Shown one piece after another: positions 47,680-61,369 of a stretch of DNA of 64,000 bases (the stretch's first letter is position 1; every line of letters starts with the position of its first letter). The DNA is taken from assembly GCA_947652115.1 (NCBI GenBank), contig OX393561.1, positions 25,317,691 through 25,381,690 on the forward strand, written 5' to 3'. The stretch is from Blastomussa wellsi (taxonomy: Eukaryota > Cnidaria > Anthozoa > Scleractinia > Plerogyridae). The notes below the pieces were generated by a model. That model did not search any database. It saw only the letters and a list, made by a program, of their open reading frames with translations, and was not told the origin of the DNA. Both the position numbers and the translations under genes were made by a program.

Positions 47680-50240
47680 ATGATTTCCAAACTGTCCCTG
47701 GTTGCCTTTGCAGTAACCTTTATTTGCATCTCTGCAGCCTGGCTCGATCAGGTTAGTTTTCATTTCAGGGAAGCCGGAAAGCTGTGGTGGAGAGATTCAC
47801 ACTCAGCAGATCTCGCACTCGACCTCACAGCTCAATTATAAATCGACAGAAAAGGCGCGCGGCTCCTCCTTCGCAAAGTGCTATTGTGACTGCTGTTTTA
47901 TTTGAAAACGATGTGGATTTTGTAATCAGTGGTTTCTTTTTATCAGTTAACCGTCTAATTGATAATTGGTGAGTCAATTAATGCTGACTTTGCATGGTCT
48001 GTTTTCTAACAGTGTTCTCTTTCTCTCCCGCAGCCGGAGAACCCGCTGTTGAAAAGAGGTATGAATTGTAGAATCGTACCTTTATTGTTCAGAGCGCTTC
48101 CAATAGTAATTGTTCGAATAAATGTCGTGTAGATGTATTTGTTGTCACAGTTGGTCTGAGGTCTTACCAAATTATCAATTTGCGGGCTTGGCTTTCCGCG
48201 TCTTGTATAATAAGTTGTTATCGATCTGGTGTAGTTCAAAATTCACCCAGAATTAATTTTGTAACGCTTCCATCAACACTATTTCTTTTATGGAATGTGT
48301 TCACGTAATGTATATTGAATTCCTTACTATTTGTCTAGTCCGAGAGCACATGTTGGCGTTTAATCCCAGAAAATAAGATTTGCTGATAAGTATATAACCT
48401 TTCAAAATTCTTAATTTTAGTTCAAAACTCATTGGGTGAATTGTTTTATAGACATGTATGTATCAGTTGCCTTAAAATTCTCTGTTCACCAAAAGATATT
48501 TTGGTTTCTGGTAAATTCTCGTTCACTTCCTCATTTTTCCCTTTAGCATGTGGTCCTGATCCAGCAGGCTGCAGCGCTCACAGTTCATACTGTGGTGAGG
48601 CGGTCATGAAACAAAATTGTCCAGCGACTTGCGGCCAGTGTAGAAGAGGTAAGAACTGTGGAAATGTACTGCTATTGGTCAGACCGCTTTAACAACAACA
48701 ATTCTCAGACCTTTTGGTTTTTCATTGCACGTCATTATTTTTGTCACTGTTGGATTTTAAATGATCACATTGTTCTCCACGTGAAAAAGTTGCAATCAAA
48801 TAATTTTTGTCACCAATATTTAGAAGGTTTCCATTTATTATCTTGAAGAAGGAAGTGGCATTTTTCTCTTGATGTTCTATTGAACATGGATAGGTTAATG
48901 AATCTGTGTGATAATTGCCACCACGCACATAAGGAATGTTAGTAATTGCATTTGATTCACCTTCGTCTTGGTTGGTAATATTTCAATTTGTGGTCACATT
49001 TTGCAGCTGAAAGATAAAAACCCCGAAAGATAGAGATAAAAAAAAAAACTTGAAAAAATACAATAATTTCAATAACTTGAACTAAAGAAACACTAATATT
49101 TCTTCATGGAAATGACCTGTTCTTCATTAAAAATTCACTGTTTTCTACATGTGGGGCTTGACGAAAACTTGTAGGAGTTTCCAAGAGAAACATCACGAAG
49201 TGTTTAAATGAGTAAATCATGAAACAAATCGAAACTGTATTACATGTATTTTTCTTTCTTTTTCACATGATCAACAGGATTTGAAGACGATCTACAGGCC
49301 CGTACGTACAATTCCTTTCCAGTTATCAACATATTATTCAGTTACTCTTTAGGCTCCGCTCGATTACCAACCGCTCTTCGTGAACGGAACCCACACTCCT
49401 CAGCCGAAGGCACTTCTCAGGGAGTAACGCAGACCGGACTCGATAGAGCGGCGGAAATCGAGCCTATCACCATTCTGAAACTCTTAATTCAAACGTCAGT
49501 GGTAGGGGTGACAAGTAGGAAGGAAACTGATTGATTATACTTTTACCTCTGTATTGTCTGAACAATGTTTAGCTTCGTCTTCTTTTCTTTAATTTAAACC
49601 AATGAGAAAAGGCTTTTACTACCCCCTTTAGGTAGAAAGTACATGGTTTCTTAATTATTCGGCTGTGATATAAATCTAAAACAAAGTGCTCATTTTCATT
49701 CCAAGCTGTCAGATATTTGAGACAATTGTAAAGACAAATTAAAAAAAAGTTCTGACGATTTCCTCTTAAGGCGGCCCGATCATCAAAAATACCAAAAATC
49801 AAACTTAATTAGATGAAATCAACATCATCACGGTCCGTCGCTGCCATGGCAACAGTACAAGCTTTGGTAAAGTGTCACAGAGGGTACTTTTCTTATGACG
49901 ATAACTGAGATAAAAACGTTACGTCCATCTGGAAGGAACAATTTTTCAGTAAGGATTATGTTTACAATGGTCTATGGAATGTACAAAAATGATTGGCTGG
50001 CATTGATAATTTGCAGAGATAAAAAATCTGAAAAGTTGCAATTTGAAAAAAAGGCGCCCTGATTGATATTGTGCCATTAATTTCCCCGTGGGTGTGGGTG
50101 ATTATTCTTTTATCTTTGCTGAGGTCATTACCATCTCACTGGTAACTTATCACTTGTTTTTGCATTCTTTTTCAGGAAAAATCACTTGTCCCTGTTGGTG
50201 GAAGGGATGCTTCTGGGGTCAATATCCTAATGATTGTTAA
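47680..50240 (+). CDS. ShKT / Trp-rich cysteine peptide precursor, copy 8
   Basis: Coding exons: 47680-47751, 48034-48058, 48547-48648, 49278-49301 and 50176-50240. The protein is identical to copies 6 and 7. Markers shared only with copy 9 are a G in intron 2 (CAGAGCGC near 48094) and GTCCATC in intron 4 near 49924. A two-base insertion (AAGGCGCCCTG, near 50055) is shared with copies 9 and 10. Confidence 0.8.
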
Positions 50241-50371
50241 GTTAAGCCGTGAACAAGCCAATCAGGAATTTGTTTTTTGTAGCAACAAGACAACTAAATT
50301 GCACATTTTCAGTAACACAGATTTGAAGTAGAATTTCCTTGGTCTGTTTGTTTGTATTTCAGTCCTTAAGA

Positions 50372-50377
50372 AATAAA
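50372..50377 (+). terminator. Poly(A) signal, copy 8
   Basis: AATAAA followed by ACCAG, the form also seen in copies 1-5 and 9. Confidence 0.6.
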
Positions 50378-53300
50378 ACCAGAAAGATTGGCACCTTAGC
50401 ATTTGTTTGTTTATTATGGTGGATCTTTTCCTGAGGGAAGCCTTTTGTGTTGGAGAAACAGGGCGTGGGTTAATCTTATCGAGAAAATCAAGCAGAGTGG
50501 CTTATTCCCTTTTTTGATAAACATGTGAAAATTTAAATAAATAAGTTGGTACAAGTTTCGTTTCACTGATAAAAGATAAAAGAAGCACATATTATTATTT
50601 AATCTTTATTAAATTTATATTGTTTTTACGGCCAAGCTGGCTACGCATGCAAGTTCTCAACGTGAAATTACAGAGCGCATTTAAACGGACCTTGAAAAAT
50701 ATGCATCTTTATCACGCTTTTGAAATAATTCATATATGAAATGCGAATGAACATGAAAGTGAGAGCTGATCATCCCAGTGAATTTCCAATTAAAGCACTA
50801 CTCACGGAAAAAAATGAACTCAATAAATTGACATCGCTCCCAATGGGTGGCTTCATGTCTCAGTTTGAAGAGCATCGCACCGGTATCGCGGATGTTATGG
50901 GTTCGAATCCCGTTTGTGTTATAGAGATCAAGCGAAAAGTCGAATTGTTTTCAATAATGGCCCTACAAAATAATGTGCCACCCTTCGCAAATGGGGCGCA
51001 GAAGATAATTCGATTTATGTCACTGTTGTAGAAAAAAAGGGGATTCGTGAGAAGGCAGCAATTGATATTTCTACAGATGCTTTGTATGAGACAATACAAG
51101 AACAGCGTACGATGGACTGGGATGACAGTGGGTACGGTCCAGCGACTTTGTTACCCATTATTGAAGATCACGTAACCACTTAATGGCACTAACCAAATGT
51201 AAAATCAGAAAATTTATATTGTTTTAACGACTAAGCTGGCTGAAATTACGGGCGCATTTAAACGGACTGTGAAAACAAATTGTACCGCTTCAGGCGATTC
51301 AAATAGAGATCAAGCGAAAGTTCGAATTCTTCTCAATAAAGGCACAACAAATGTGCCACCCTTCGCAAATGGCGCGCAGAGATTAATTCGATTTCATGTC
51401 ACTGTTGCAGAAAGGGAACGAGATTCGTGAGTATGAAGAAATTGATATTTCCATAGACGTTTTGCATGAGTCAATGCAAGAACCGCGTACGATGGACTGG
51501 GATGACAGAGGGTACGGTCTAGCGACTTTGTTATCCATTTATTGAAGATCGCCTAACCACTTATGGTACTAACCAAAGCTAAAATCGATATTGTGTTAAT
51601 GTCTAAGGTGGCTTCGCGTGCAAGTTCCCAATTAAAGGGACTGTGAAAACAAAGAGACCATTTCGACGCTTTTGTTATTCTTTTGTGACGTAAATATATA
51701 AAATAATTCGTACATGAACTGCGGATGTACATGAAAGTGAGAGATGATCATCGCAGTGAATTTCCAATTTAAGCACTACTCACGAGCAAAAATGAACTCA
51801 ATAAATTGACTTCACTCCCAATGTGTGGCTTCATAGCTCAGTTTGTAGTCTACCGCACCGGCGATTTCGAATCGAGTTGATGCCCTGAATTTTTCCAAGC
51901 TTCTTTAATTCCAATTGCTTAAATTGGAATTCACTGCGATAATCATCTCTCACTTTCACCTTTTATTCTTTTGTGTTCATGCTAATCTGCCCGCCCAACC
52001 ACCTCACCGCCCAACACAAAAGAATAACAAATGCGTTAGTGAGGTATATTGTACCGCTACAGGCGATTCAAATAGAAATCAAGCGGAAAGGTCGAGTTCT
52101 TCTCAATAAAGGCGCGAAAAATGTGTCACCCTTCGCAAATCGCGCGAAGAGGTTAATTCGATGTTATGTCACTGTTACAGAAAGAGAACTCAACGGAATT
52201 CGTGAATAGGTAGAATTTGATATTTTTACAGATGTTTTCTATCAGTCAATGCAAGAACAACGTACGATGGACTGGGATGACAGTGGGGTACGGTCTAGTT
52301 ACTTTGTTACCCATTATTGAAGATCGCGTAACCACTTAAGGGAACTAACCAAATCTAAAATCAGAAAATTTATATTCTTTTTACGTCTAAGCTGGCTACG
52401 CGTGCAAGTTCCCAAGGTGATATCACAGGCCGCAATTAAATTGTACCGCTTCAGGCGATTCAAATAGAGATCAAGCGGAAGGTCGAATTCTTCTCAATAA
52501 AGGCAGAACAAATGTGCGACCCTTCGCAAATGGCGCGTAGAAGTTAATTCGATTTATGTCACTGTTGTAGAAAAAGAAGGGGATACGTGAGAAGGCAGCA
52601 ATTGATATTTGTATCAGTCAATGCGAGAACAACGTACGATGGACTGGGATGACAGTGGGTACGGTCCAGCGACTTTGTTACCCATTATTGAAGATCGCGT
52701 AACCACTTAATGGAACTAACCAAATCTAAAAATAAGAAATTTATATTGTTTTAACGACTAAGCTGGCTGAACTTACGGGCGCATTTAAACGGACTATGAA
52801 AACAAATTGTACCGCTTCAGGCGATTCAAATAGAGATCAAGCGAAAGTTCGAATTCTTCTCAATAAAAGCACTACAAATGTGCCACCCTTCGCAAATGGC
52901 GCGCAGAGGTTAATTCCATTTTATGTCACTGTTGCAGAAAGAGGAGGAGATTCGTGAATAGGAAGAAATTGATATTTCTACAGACGTTTTGTATGAGTCA
53001 ATGCAAGAACCGCGTACGATGGACTGGGATGACAGTGGGTACCGTCTAGCGACTTTGTTATCCATTTATTGAAGATCGCATAACCACTTAATGGTACTAA
53101 CCAAATCTAAAATCAGAAAATCTATATTGTGTTAACGTCGAAGCTTGCTTCGCGTGAAAGTTCCCAACGTGAAATTACACGGCGCAATTAAACTGACTGT
53201 GAAAACAAAGAGACCTTTTCCACGCTTTTATTATTCTTTTTTGACGTAAAGTATATGAAATAATACGTATAGCAACTGCGGATGTACATGAAAGTGAGAG

Positions 53301-53811
53301 GTGGTCATCCCAGTGAATTTCCAATTTAAGCACTACTCACGAGCAAAAATGAACTCAATAAATTGACTTCACTCCCAATGGGTGGCTTCACAGATCAGTT
53401 GGTAGTGTACCGCACCGGCGATTTCGAATCCCGTTGACGCCCTTCTTTAATTCCAATTGCATAAATTGGAAATTCACTGCGATAATCATCTCTCACTTTC
53501 ACCTTTTATTCGTTTGCGTTCATGCTAATCTGCCCGCCCAATACAAAAGGATAACAAATGCGCGAGAAAGGTATATTGTACCGCTACAGGCGACTCAAAT
53601 AGAAATCAAGCGAAAGGTTGAATTCTTCTCAGTAAAGTGAAACCAAAATACATTTTCTCATTTAATATGTTAATCAATCTGAAAGGGAGAGGGCAAACTT
53701 TGTTAGATTTTGTTGCCTCAACTCAAGCCCTCTTTCTTCAAAACAAAGGCATTCCTCTGTTCGATGGCATGTCAACGCCTTATGCACTAATTCAGCACGC
53801 AATAATGTTGT
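50378..53811. repeat. Intergenic spacer 8 (repeat array)
   Basis: Same layout as spacers 6 and 7, with the extra G in the third DWDD module. The open DWDD module is at 51043-51183. Confidence 0.7.
50849..50920 (+). pseudogene. tRNA-Thr-like pseudogene, spacer 8
   Basis: Same sequence as in spacer 6. Confidence 0.55.
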
Positions 53812-53819
53812 TATATATT
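53812..53819 (+). promoter_or_regulatory. Candidate TATA box, copy 9
   Basis: TATATATT; the predicted noncoding exon would end at 53983. Confidence 0.35.
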
Positions 53820-54525
53820 TTACAATCAGTCATACATGGCAGAGGGAAAACAATGCGGGTCTTGAGTTTGGTTAGCAACAAACAAACCATTATCCCAATC
53901 AAGTTATTTAAACAAGGAACCCAGGCACAGTAAATCAGTTTGTTTGCTGACCTTCAAGTGGCAAGATCTCAAGAAACCAACTGGTAAGTCAACGCTCCAA
54001 CGAGTTATACTGGCATCGATTTTTTTAACTATTCGAATCAAAGACAGCAGCCATCGTGTAGATATTTTGTTCTTTAGGTTTATTATATCCCATTTTCGTT
54101 TTTTCAAATTTACAAGTGAAACCGATCATCAAGAACGCGGCGGGAAAATTGCTTCGGATTTGCTTTTGAAATTCAGAAACTTGCTTAATGCATTTTATAC
54201 CAAATGATTGCATTGGAGCTCTTGTTAATGATTGGGCATTCGTTTGATACCATTATTTTAACATCAAATGATTTAGGATGGTAGTATCAATTCAGGTAAA
54301 GTACAAGTGGAACCATTCACAGGTTATTCCAGGCCGCCAAGGTACCTCGGAATTCGTCCAGCGAACAACCTGGCGTTTTTTCTAGCTTAGCCATGGCTGT
54401 ACAGTGAAGACCGGAATAGATTTAGAATAGATTTTCTTAGTGTTAAGTCAGGTGATAAACAAATTTGTGTTTTTTCCCAAGAATCATTGGTAAATTTGCA
54501 CTTTTCTTTTGCAGAAGATTACAGA

Positions 54526-57086
54526 ATGATTTCCAAACTGTCCCTGGTTGCCTTTGCAGTAACCTTTATTTGCATCTCTGCAGCCTGGCTCGATCAGGTT
54601 AGTTTTCATTTCAGGGAAGCCGGAAAGCTGTGGTGGAGAGATTCACACTCAGCAGATCTCGCACTCGACCTCACAGCTCAATTATAAATCGACAGAAAAG
54701 GCGCGCGGCTCCTCCTTCGCAAAGTGCTATTGTGACTGCTGTTTTATTTGAAAACGATGTGGATTTTGTAATCAGTGGTTTCTTTTTATCAGTTAACCGT
54801 CTAATTGATAATTGGTGAGTCAATTAATGCTGACTTTGCATGGTCTGTTTTCTAACAGTGTTCTCTTTCTCTCCCGCAGCCGGAGAACCCGCTGTTGAAA
54901 AGAGGTATGAATTGTAGAATCGTACCTTTATTGTTCAGAGCGCTTCCAATAGTAATTGTTCGAATAAATGTCGTGTAGATGTATTTGTTGTCACAGTTGG
55001 TCTGAGGTCTTACCAAATTATCAATTTGCGGGCTTGGCTTTCCGCGTCTTGTATAATAAGTTGTTATCGATCTGGTGTAGTTCAAAATTCACCCAGAATT
55101 AATTTTGTAACGCTTCCATCAACACTATTTCTTTTATGGAATGTGTTCACGTAATGTATATTGAATTCCTTACTATTTGTCTAGTCCGAGAGCACATGTT
55201 GGCGTTTAATCCCAGAAAATAAGATTTGCTGATAAGTATATAACCTTTCAAAATTCTTAATTTTAGTTCAAAACTCATTGGGTGAATTGTTTTATAGACA
55301 TGTATGTATCAGTTGCCTTAAAATTCTCTGTTCACCAAAAGATATTTTGGTTTCTGGTAAATTCTCGTTCACGTCCTCATTTTTCCCTTTAGCATGTGGT
55401 CCTGATCCAGCAGGCTGCAGCGCTCACAGTTCATACTGTGGTGAGGCGGTCATGAAACAAAATTGTCCAGCGACTTGCGGCCAGTGTAGAAGAGGTAAGA
55501 ACTGTGGAAATGTACTGCTATTGGTCAGACCGCTTTAACAACAACAATTCTCAGACCTTTTGGTTTTTCATTGCACGTCATTATTTTTGTCACTGTTGGA
55601 TTTTAAATGATCACATTGTTCTCCACGTGAAAAAGTTGCAATCAAATAATTTTTGTCACCAATATTTAGAAGGTTTCCATTTATTATCTTGAAGAAGGAA
55701 GTGGCATTTTTCTCTTGATGTTCTATTGAACATGGATAGGTTAATGAATCTGTGTGATAATTGCCACCACGCACATAAGGAATGTTAGTAATTGCATTTG
55801 ATTCACCTTCGTCTTGGTTGGTAATATTTCAATTTGTGGTCACATTTTGCAGCTGAAAGATAAAAACCCCGAAAGATAGAGATAAAAAAAAAAACTTGAA
55901 AAAATACAATAATTTCAATAACTTGAACTAAAGAAACACTAATATTTCTTCATGGAAATGACCTGTTCTTCATTAAAAATTCACTGTTTTCTACATGTGG
56001 GGCTTGACGAAAACTTGTAGGAGTTTCCAAGAGAAACATCACGAAGTGTTTAAATGAGTAAATCATGAAACAAATCGAAACTGTATTACATGTATTTTTC
56101 TTTCTTTTTCACATGATCAACAGGATTTGAAGACGATCTACAGGCCCGTACGTACAATTCCTTTCCAGTTATCAACATATTATTCAGTTACTCTTTAGGC
56201 TCCGCTCGATTACCAACCGCTCTTCGTGAACGGAACCCACACTCCTCAGCCGAAGGCACTTCTCAGGGAGTAACGCAGACCGGACTCGATAGAGCGGCGG
56301 AAATCGAGCCTATCACCATTCTGAAACTCTTAATTCAAACGTCAGTGGTAGGGGTGACAAGTAGGAAGGAAACTGATTGATTATACTTTTACCTCTGTAT
56401 TGTCTGAACAATGTTTAGCTTCGTCTTCTTTTCTTTAATTTAAACCAATGAGAAAAGGCTTTTACTACCCCCTTTAGGTAGAAAGTACATGGTTTCTTAA
56501 TTATTCGGCTGTGATATAAATCTAAAACAAAGTGCTCATTTTCATTCCAAGCTGTCAGATATTTGAGACAATTGTAAAGACAAATTAAAAAAAAGTTCTG
56601 ACGATTTCCTCTTAAGGCGGCCCGATCATCAAAAATACCAAAAATCAAACTTAATTAGATGAAATCAACATCATCACGGTCCGTCGCTGCCATGGCAACA
56701 GTACAAGCTTTGGTAAAGTGTCACAGAGGGTACTTTTCTTATGACGATAACTGAGATAAAAACGTTACGTCCATCTGGAAGGAACAATTTTTCAGTAAGG
56801 ATTATGTTTACAATGGTCTATGGAATGTACAAAAATGATTGGCTGGCATTGATAATTTGCAGAGATAAAAAATCTGAAAAGTTGCAATTTGAAAAAAAGG
56901 CGCCCTGATTGATATTGTGCCATTAATTTCCCCGTGGGTGTGGGTGATTATTCTTTTATCTTTGCTGAGGTCATTACCATCTCACTGGTAACTTATCACT
57001 TGTTTTTGCATTCTTTTTCAGGAAAAATCACTTGTCCCTGTTGGTGGAAGGGATGCTTCTGGGGTCAATATCCTAATGATTGTTAA
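54526..57086 (+). CDS. ShKT / Trp-rich cysteine peptide precursor, copy 9
   Basis: Coding exons: 54526-54597, 54880-54904, 55393-55494, 56124-56147 and 57022-57086. The protein is identical to copies 6-8. It differs from copy 8 by rare single bases such as a G in intron 2 near 55373 (TCACGTCC for TCACTTCC) and a G near 54069 in the upstream region. Confidence 0.8.
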
Positions 57087-57217
57087 GTTAAGCCGTGAAC
57101 AAGCCAATCAGGAATTTGTTTTTTGTAGCAACAAGACAACTAAATTGCACATTTTCAGTAACACAGATTTGAAGTAGAATTTCCTTGGTCTGTTTGTTTG
57201 TATTTCAGTCCTTAAGA

Positions 57218-57223
57218 AATAAA
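57218..57223 (+). terminator. Poly(A) signal, copy 9
   Basis: AATAAA, 132 bases after the stop codon. Confidence 0.6.
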
Positions 57224-60200
57224 ACCAGAAAGATTGGCACCTTAGCATTTGTTTGTTTATTATGGTGGATCTTTTCCTGAGGGAAGCCTTTTGTGTTGGA
57301 GAAACAGGGCGTGGGTTAATCTTATCGAGAAAATCAAGCAGAGTGGCTTATTCCCTTTTTTGATAAACATGTGAAAATTTAAATAAATAAGTTGGTACAA
57401 GTTTCGTTTCACTGATAAAAGATAAAAGAAGCACATATTATTATTTAATCTTTATTAAATTTATATTGTTTTTACGGCCAAGCTGGCTACGCATGCAAGT
57501 TCTCAACGTGAAATTACAGAGCGCATTTAAACGGACCTTGAAAAATATGCATCTTTATCACGCTTTTGAAATAATTCATATATGAAATGCGAATGAACAT
57601 GAAAGTGAGAGCTGATCATCCCAGTGAATTTCCAATTAAAGCACTACTCACGGAAAAAAATGAACTCAATAAATTGACATCGCTCCCAATGGGTGGCTTC
57701 ATGTCTCAGTTTGAAGAGCATCGCACCGGTATCGCGGATGTTATGGGTTCGAATCCCGTTTGTGGTATAGAGATCAAGCGAAAAGTCGAATTGTTTTCAA
57801 TAATGGCCCTACAAAATAATGTGCCACCCTTCGCAAATGGGGCGCAGAAGATAATTCGATTTATGTCACTGTTGTAGAAAAAAAGGGGATTCGTGAGAAG
57901 GCAGCAATTGATATTTCTACAGATGCTTTGTATGAGACAATACAAGAACAGCGTACGATGGACTGGGATGACAGTGGGTACGGTCCAGCGACTTTGTTAC
58001 CCATTATTGAAGATCACGTAACCACTTAATGGCACTAACCAAATGTAAAATCAGAAAATTTATATTGTTTTAACGACTAAGCTGGCTGAAATTACGGGCG
58101 CATTTAAACGGACTGTGAAAACAAATTGTACCGCTTCAGGCGATTCAAATAGAGATCAAGCGAAAGTTCGAATTCTTCTCAATAAAGGCACAACAAATGT
58201 GCCACCCTTCGCAAATGGCGCGCAGAGGTTAATTCGATTTCATGTCACTGTTGCAGAAAGGGAACGAGATTCGTGAGTATGAAGAAATTGATATTTCCAT
58301 AGACCTTTTGCATGAGTCAATGCAAGAACCGCGTACGATGGACTGGGATGACAGAGGGTACGGTCTAGCGACTTTGTTATCCATTTATTGAAGATCGCCT
58401 AACCACTTATGGTACTAACCAAAGCTAAAATCGATATTGTGTTAATGTCTAAGGTGGCTTCGCGTGCAAGTTCCCAATTAAAGGGACTGTGAAAACAAAG
58501 AGACCATTTCGACGCTTTTGTTATTCTTTTGTGACGTAAATATATAAAATAATTCGTACATGAACTGCGGATGTACATGAAAGTGAGAGATGATCATCGC
58601 AGTGAATTTCCAATTTAAGCACTACTCACGAGCAAAAATGAACTCAATAAATTGACTTCACTCCCAATGTGTGGCTTCATAGCTCAGTTTGTAGTCTACC
58701 GCACCGGCGATTTCGAATCGAGTTGATGCCCTGAATTTTTCCAAGCTTCTTTAATTCCAATTGCTTAAATTGGAATTCACTGCGATAATCATCTCTCACT
58801 TTCACCTTTTATTCTTTTGTGTTCATGCTAATCTGCCCGCCCAACCACCTCACCGCCCAACACAAAAGAATAACAAATGCGTTAGTGAGGTATATTGTAC
58901 CGCTACAGGCGATTCAAATAGAAATCAAGCGGAAAGGTCGAGTTCTTCTCAATAAAGGCGCGAAAAATGTGTCACCCTTCGCAAATCGCGCGAAGAGGTT
59001 AATTCGATGTTATGTCACTGTTACAGAAAGAGAACTGAACGGAATTCGTGAATAGGTAGAATTTGATATTTTTACAGATGTTTTCTATCAGTCAATGCAA
59101 GAACAACGTACGATGGACTGGGATGACAGTGGGTACGGTCTAGTTACTTTGTTACCCATTATTGAAGATCGCGTAACCACTTAAGGGAACTAACCAAATC
59201 TAAAATCAGAAAATTTATATTCTTTTTACGTCTAAGCTGGCTACGCGTGCAAGTTCCCAAGGTGATATCACAGGGCGCAATTAAATTGTACCGCTTCAGG
59301 CGATTCAAATAGAGATCAAGCGGAAGGTCGAATTCTTCTCAATAAAGGCAGAACAAATGTGCGACCCTTCGCAAATGGCGCGTAGAAGTTAATTCGATTT
59401 ATGTCACTGTTGTAGAAAAAGAAGGGGATACGTGAGAAGGCAGCAATTGATATTTGTATCAGTCAATGCGAGAACAACGTACGATGGACTGGGATGACAG
59501 TGGGTACGGTCCAGCGACTTTGTTATCCATTATTGAAGATCGTGTAACCACTTATGGAACTAACCAAATCTAAAAATAAGAAATTTATATTGTTTTAACG
59601 ACTAAGCTGGCTGAACTTACGGGCGCATTTAAACGGACTATGAAAACAAATTGTACCGCTTCAGGCGATTCAAATAGAGATCAAGCGAAAGTTCGAATTC
59701 TTCTCAATAAAAGCACTACAAATGTGCCACCCTTCGCAAATGGCGCGCAGAGGTTAATTCCATTTTATGTCACTGTTGCAGAAAGAGGAGGAGATTCGTG
59801 AATAGGAAGAAATTGATATTTCTACAGACGTTTTGTATGAGTCAATGCAAGAACCGCGTACGATGGACTGGGATGACAGTGGGTACCGTCTAGCGACTTT
59901 GTTATCCATTTATTGAAGATCGCGTAACCACTTAATGGTACTAACCAAATCTAAAATCAGAAAATCTATATTGTGTTAACGTCGAAGCTTGCTTCGCGTG
60001 AAAGTTCCCAACGTGAAATTACACGGCGCAATTAAACTGACTGTGAAAACAAAGAGACCTTTTCCACGCTTTTATTATTCTTTTTTGACGTAAAGTATAT
60101 GAAATTATACGTATAGCAACTGCGGATGTACATGAAAGTGAGAGGTGGTCATCCCAGTGAATTTCCAATTTAAGCACTACTCACGAGCAAAAATGAACTC

Positions 60201-60655
60201 AATAAATTGACTTCACTCCCAATGGGTGGCTTCACAGATCAGTTGGTAGTGTACCGCACCGGCGATTTCGAATCCCGTTGACGCCCTTCTTTAATTCCAA
60301 TTGCATAAATTGGAAATTCACTGCGATAATCATCTCTCACTTTCACCTTTTATTCGTTTGCGTTCATGCTAATCTGCCCGCCCAATACAAAAGGATAACA
60401 AATGCGCGAGAAAGGTATATTGTACCGCTACAGGCGACTCAAATAGAAATCAAGCGAAAGGTTGAATTCTTCTCAGTAAAGTGAAACCAAAATACATTTT
60501 CTCATTTAATATGTTAATCAATCTGAAAGGGAGAGGGCAAACTTTGTTAGATTTTGTTGCCTCAACTCAAGCCCTCTTTCTTCAAAACAAAGGCATTCCT
60601 CTGTTCGATGGCATGTCAACGCCTTATGCACTAATTCAGCACGCAATAATGTTGT
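57224..60655. repeat. Intergenic spacer 9 (repeat array)
   Basis: Lineage C layout, but the third DWDD module lacks the extra G of spacers 6-8 (GTGGGTACGG near 59130), and CAGGGCGC replaces CAGGCCGC near 59271. Both match spacers 2-5, so this spacer is a mosaic. The open DWDD module is at 57889-58029. Confidence 0.7.
57695..57766 (+). pseudogene. tRNA-Thr-like pseudogene, spacer 9
   Basis: One private change in the 3' acceptor strand (TTGTGGT for TTGTGTT); otherwise as in spacer 6. Confidence 0.55.
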
Positions 60656-60663
60656 TATATATT
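60656..60663 (+). promoter_or_regulatory. Candidate TATA box, copy 10
   Basis: TATATATT; the predicted noncoding exon would end at 60827. Confidence 0.35.
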
Positions 60664-61369
60664 TTACAATCAGTCATACATGGCAGAGGGAAAACAATGC
60701 GGGTCTTGAGTTTGGTTAGCAACAAACAAACCGTTATCCCAATCAAGTTATTTAAACAAGGAACCCAGGCACAGTAAATCAGTTTGTTTGCTGACCTTCA
60801 AGTGGCAAGATCTCAAGAAACCAACTGGTAAGTCAACGCTCCAACGAATTATACTGGCATCGATTTTTTTAACTATTCGAATCAAAGACAGCAGCCATCG
60901 TGTAGATATTTTCTTCTTTAGGTTTATTATATCCCATTTTCGTTTTTTCAAATTTACAAGTGAAACCGATCATCAAGAACGCGGCGGGAAAATTGCTTCG
61001 GATTTGCTTTTGAAATTCAGAAACTTGCTTAATGCATTTTATACCAAATGATTGCATTGGAGCTCTTGTTAATGATTGGGCATTCGTTTGATACCATTAT
61101 TTTAACATCAAATGATTTAGGATGGTAGTATCAATTCAGGTAAAGTACAAGTGGAACCATTCACAGGTTATTCCAGGCCGCCAAGGTACCTCGGAATTCG
61201 TCCAGCGAACAACCTGGCGTTTTTTCTAGCTTAGCCATGGCTGTACAGTGAAGACCGGAATAGATTTAGAATAGATTTTCTTAGTGTTAAGTCAGGTGAT
61301 AAACAAATTTGTGTTTTTTCCCAAGAATCATTGGTAAATTTGCACTTTTCTTTTGCAGAAGATTACAGA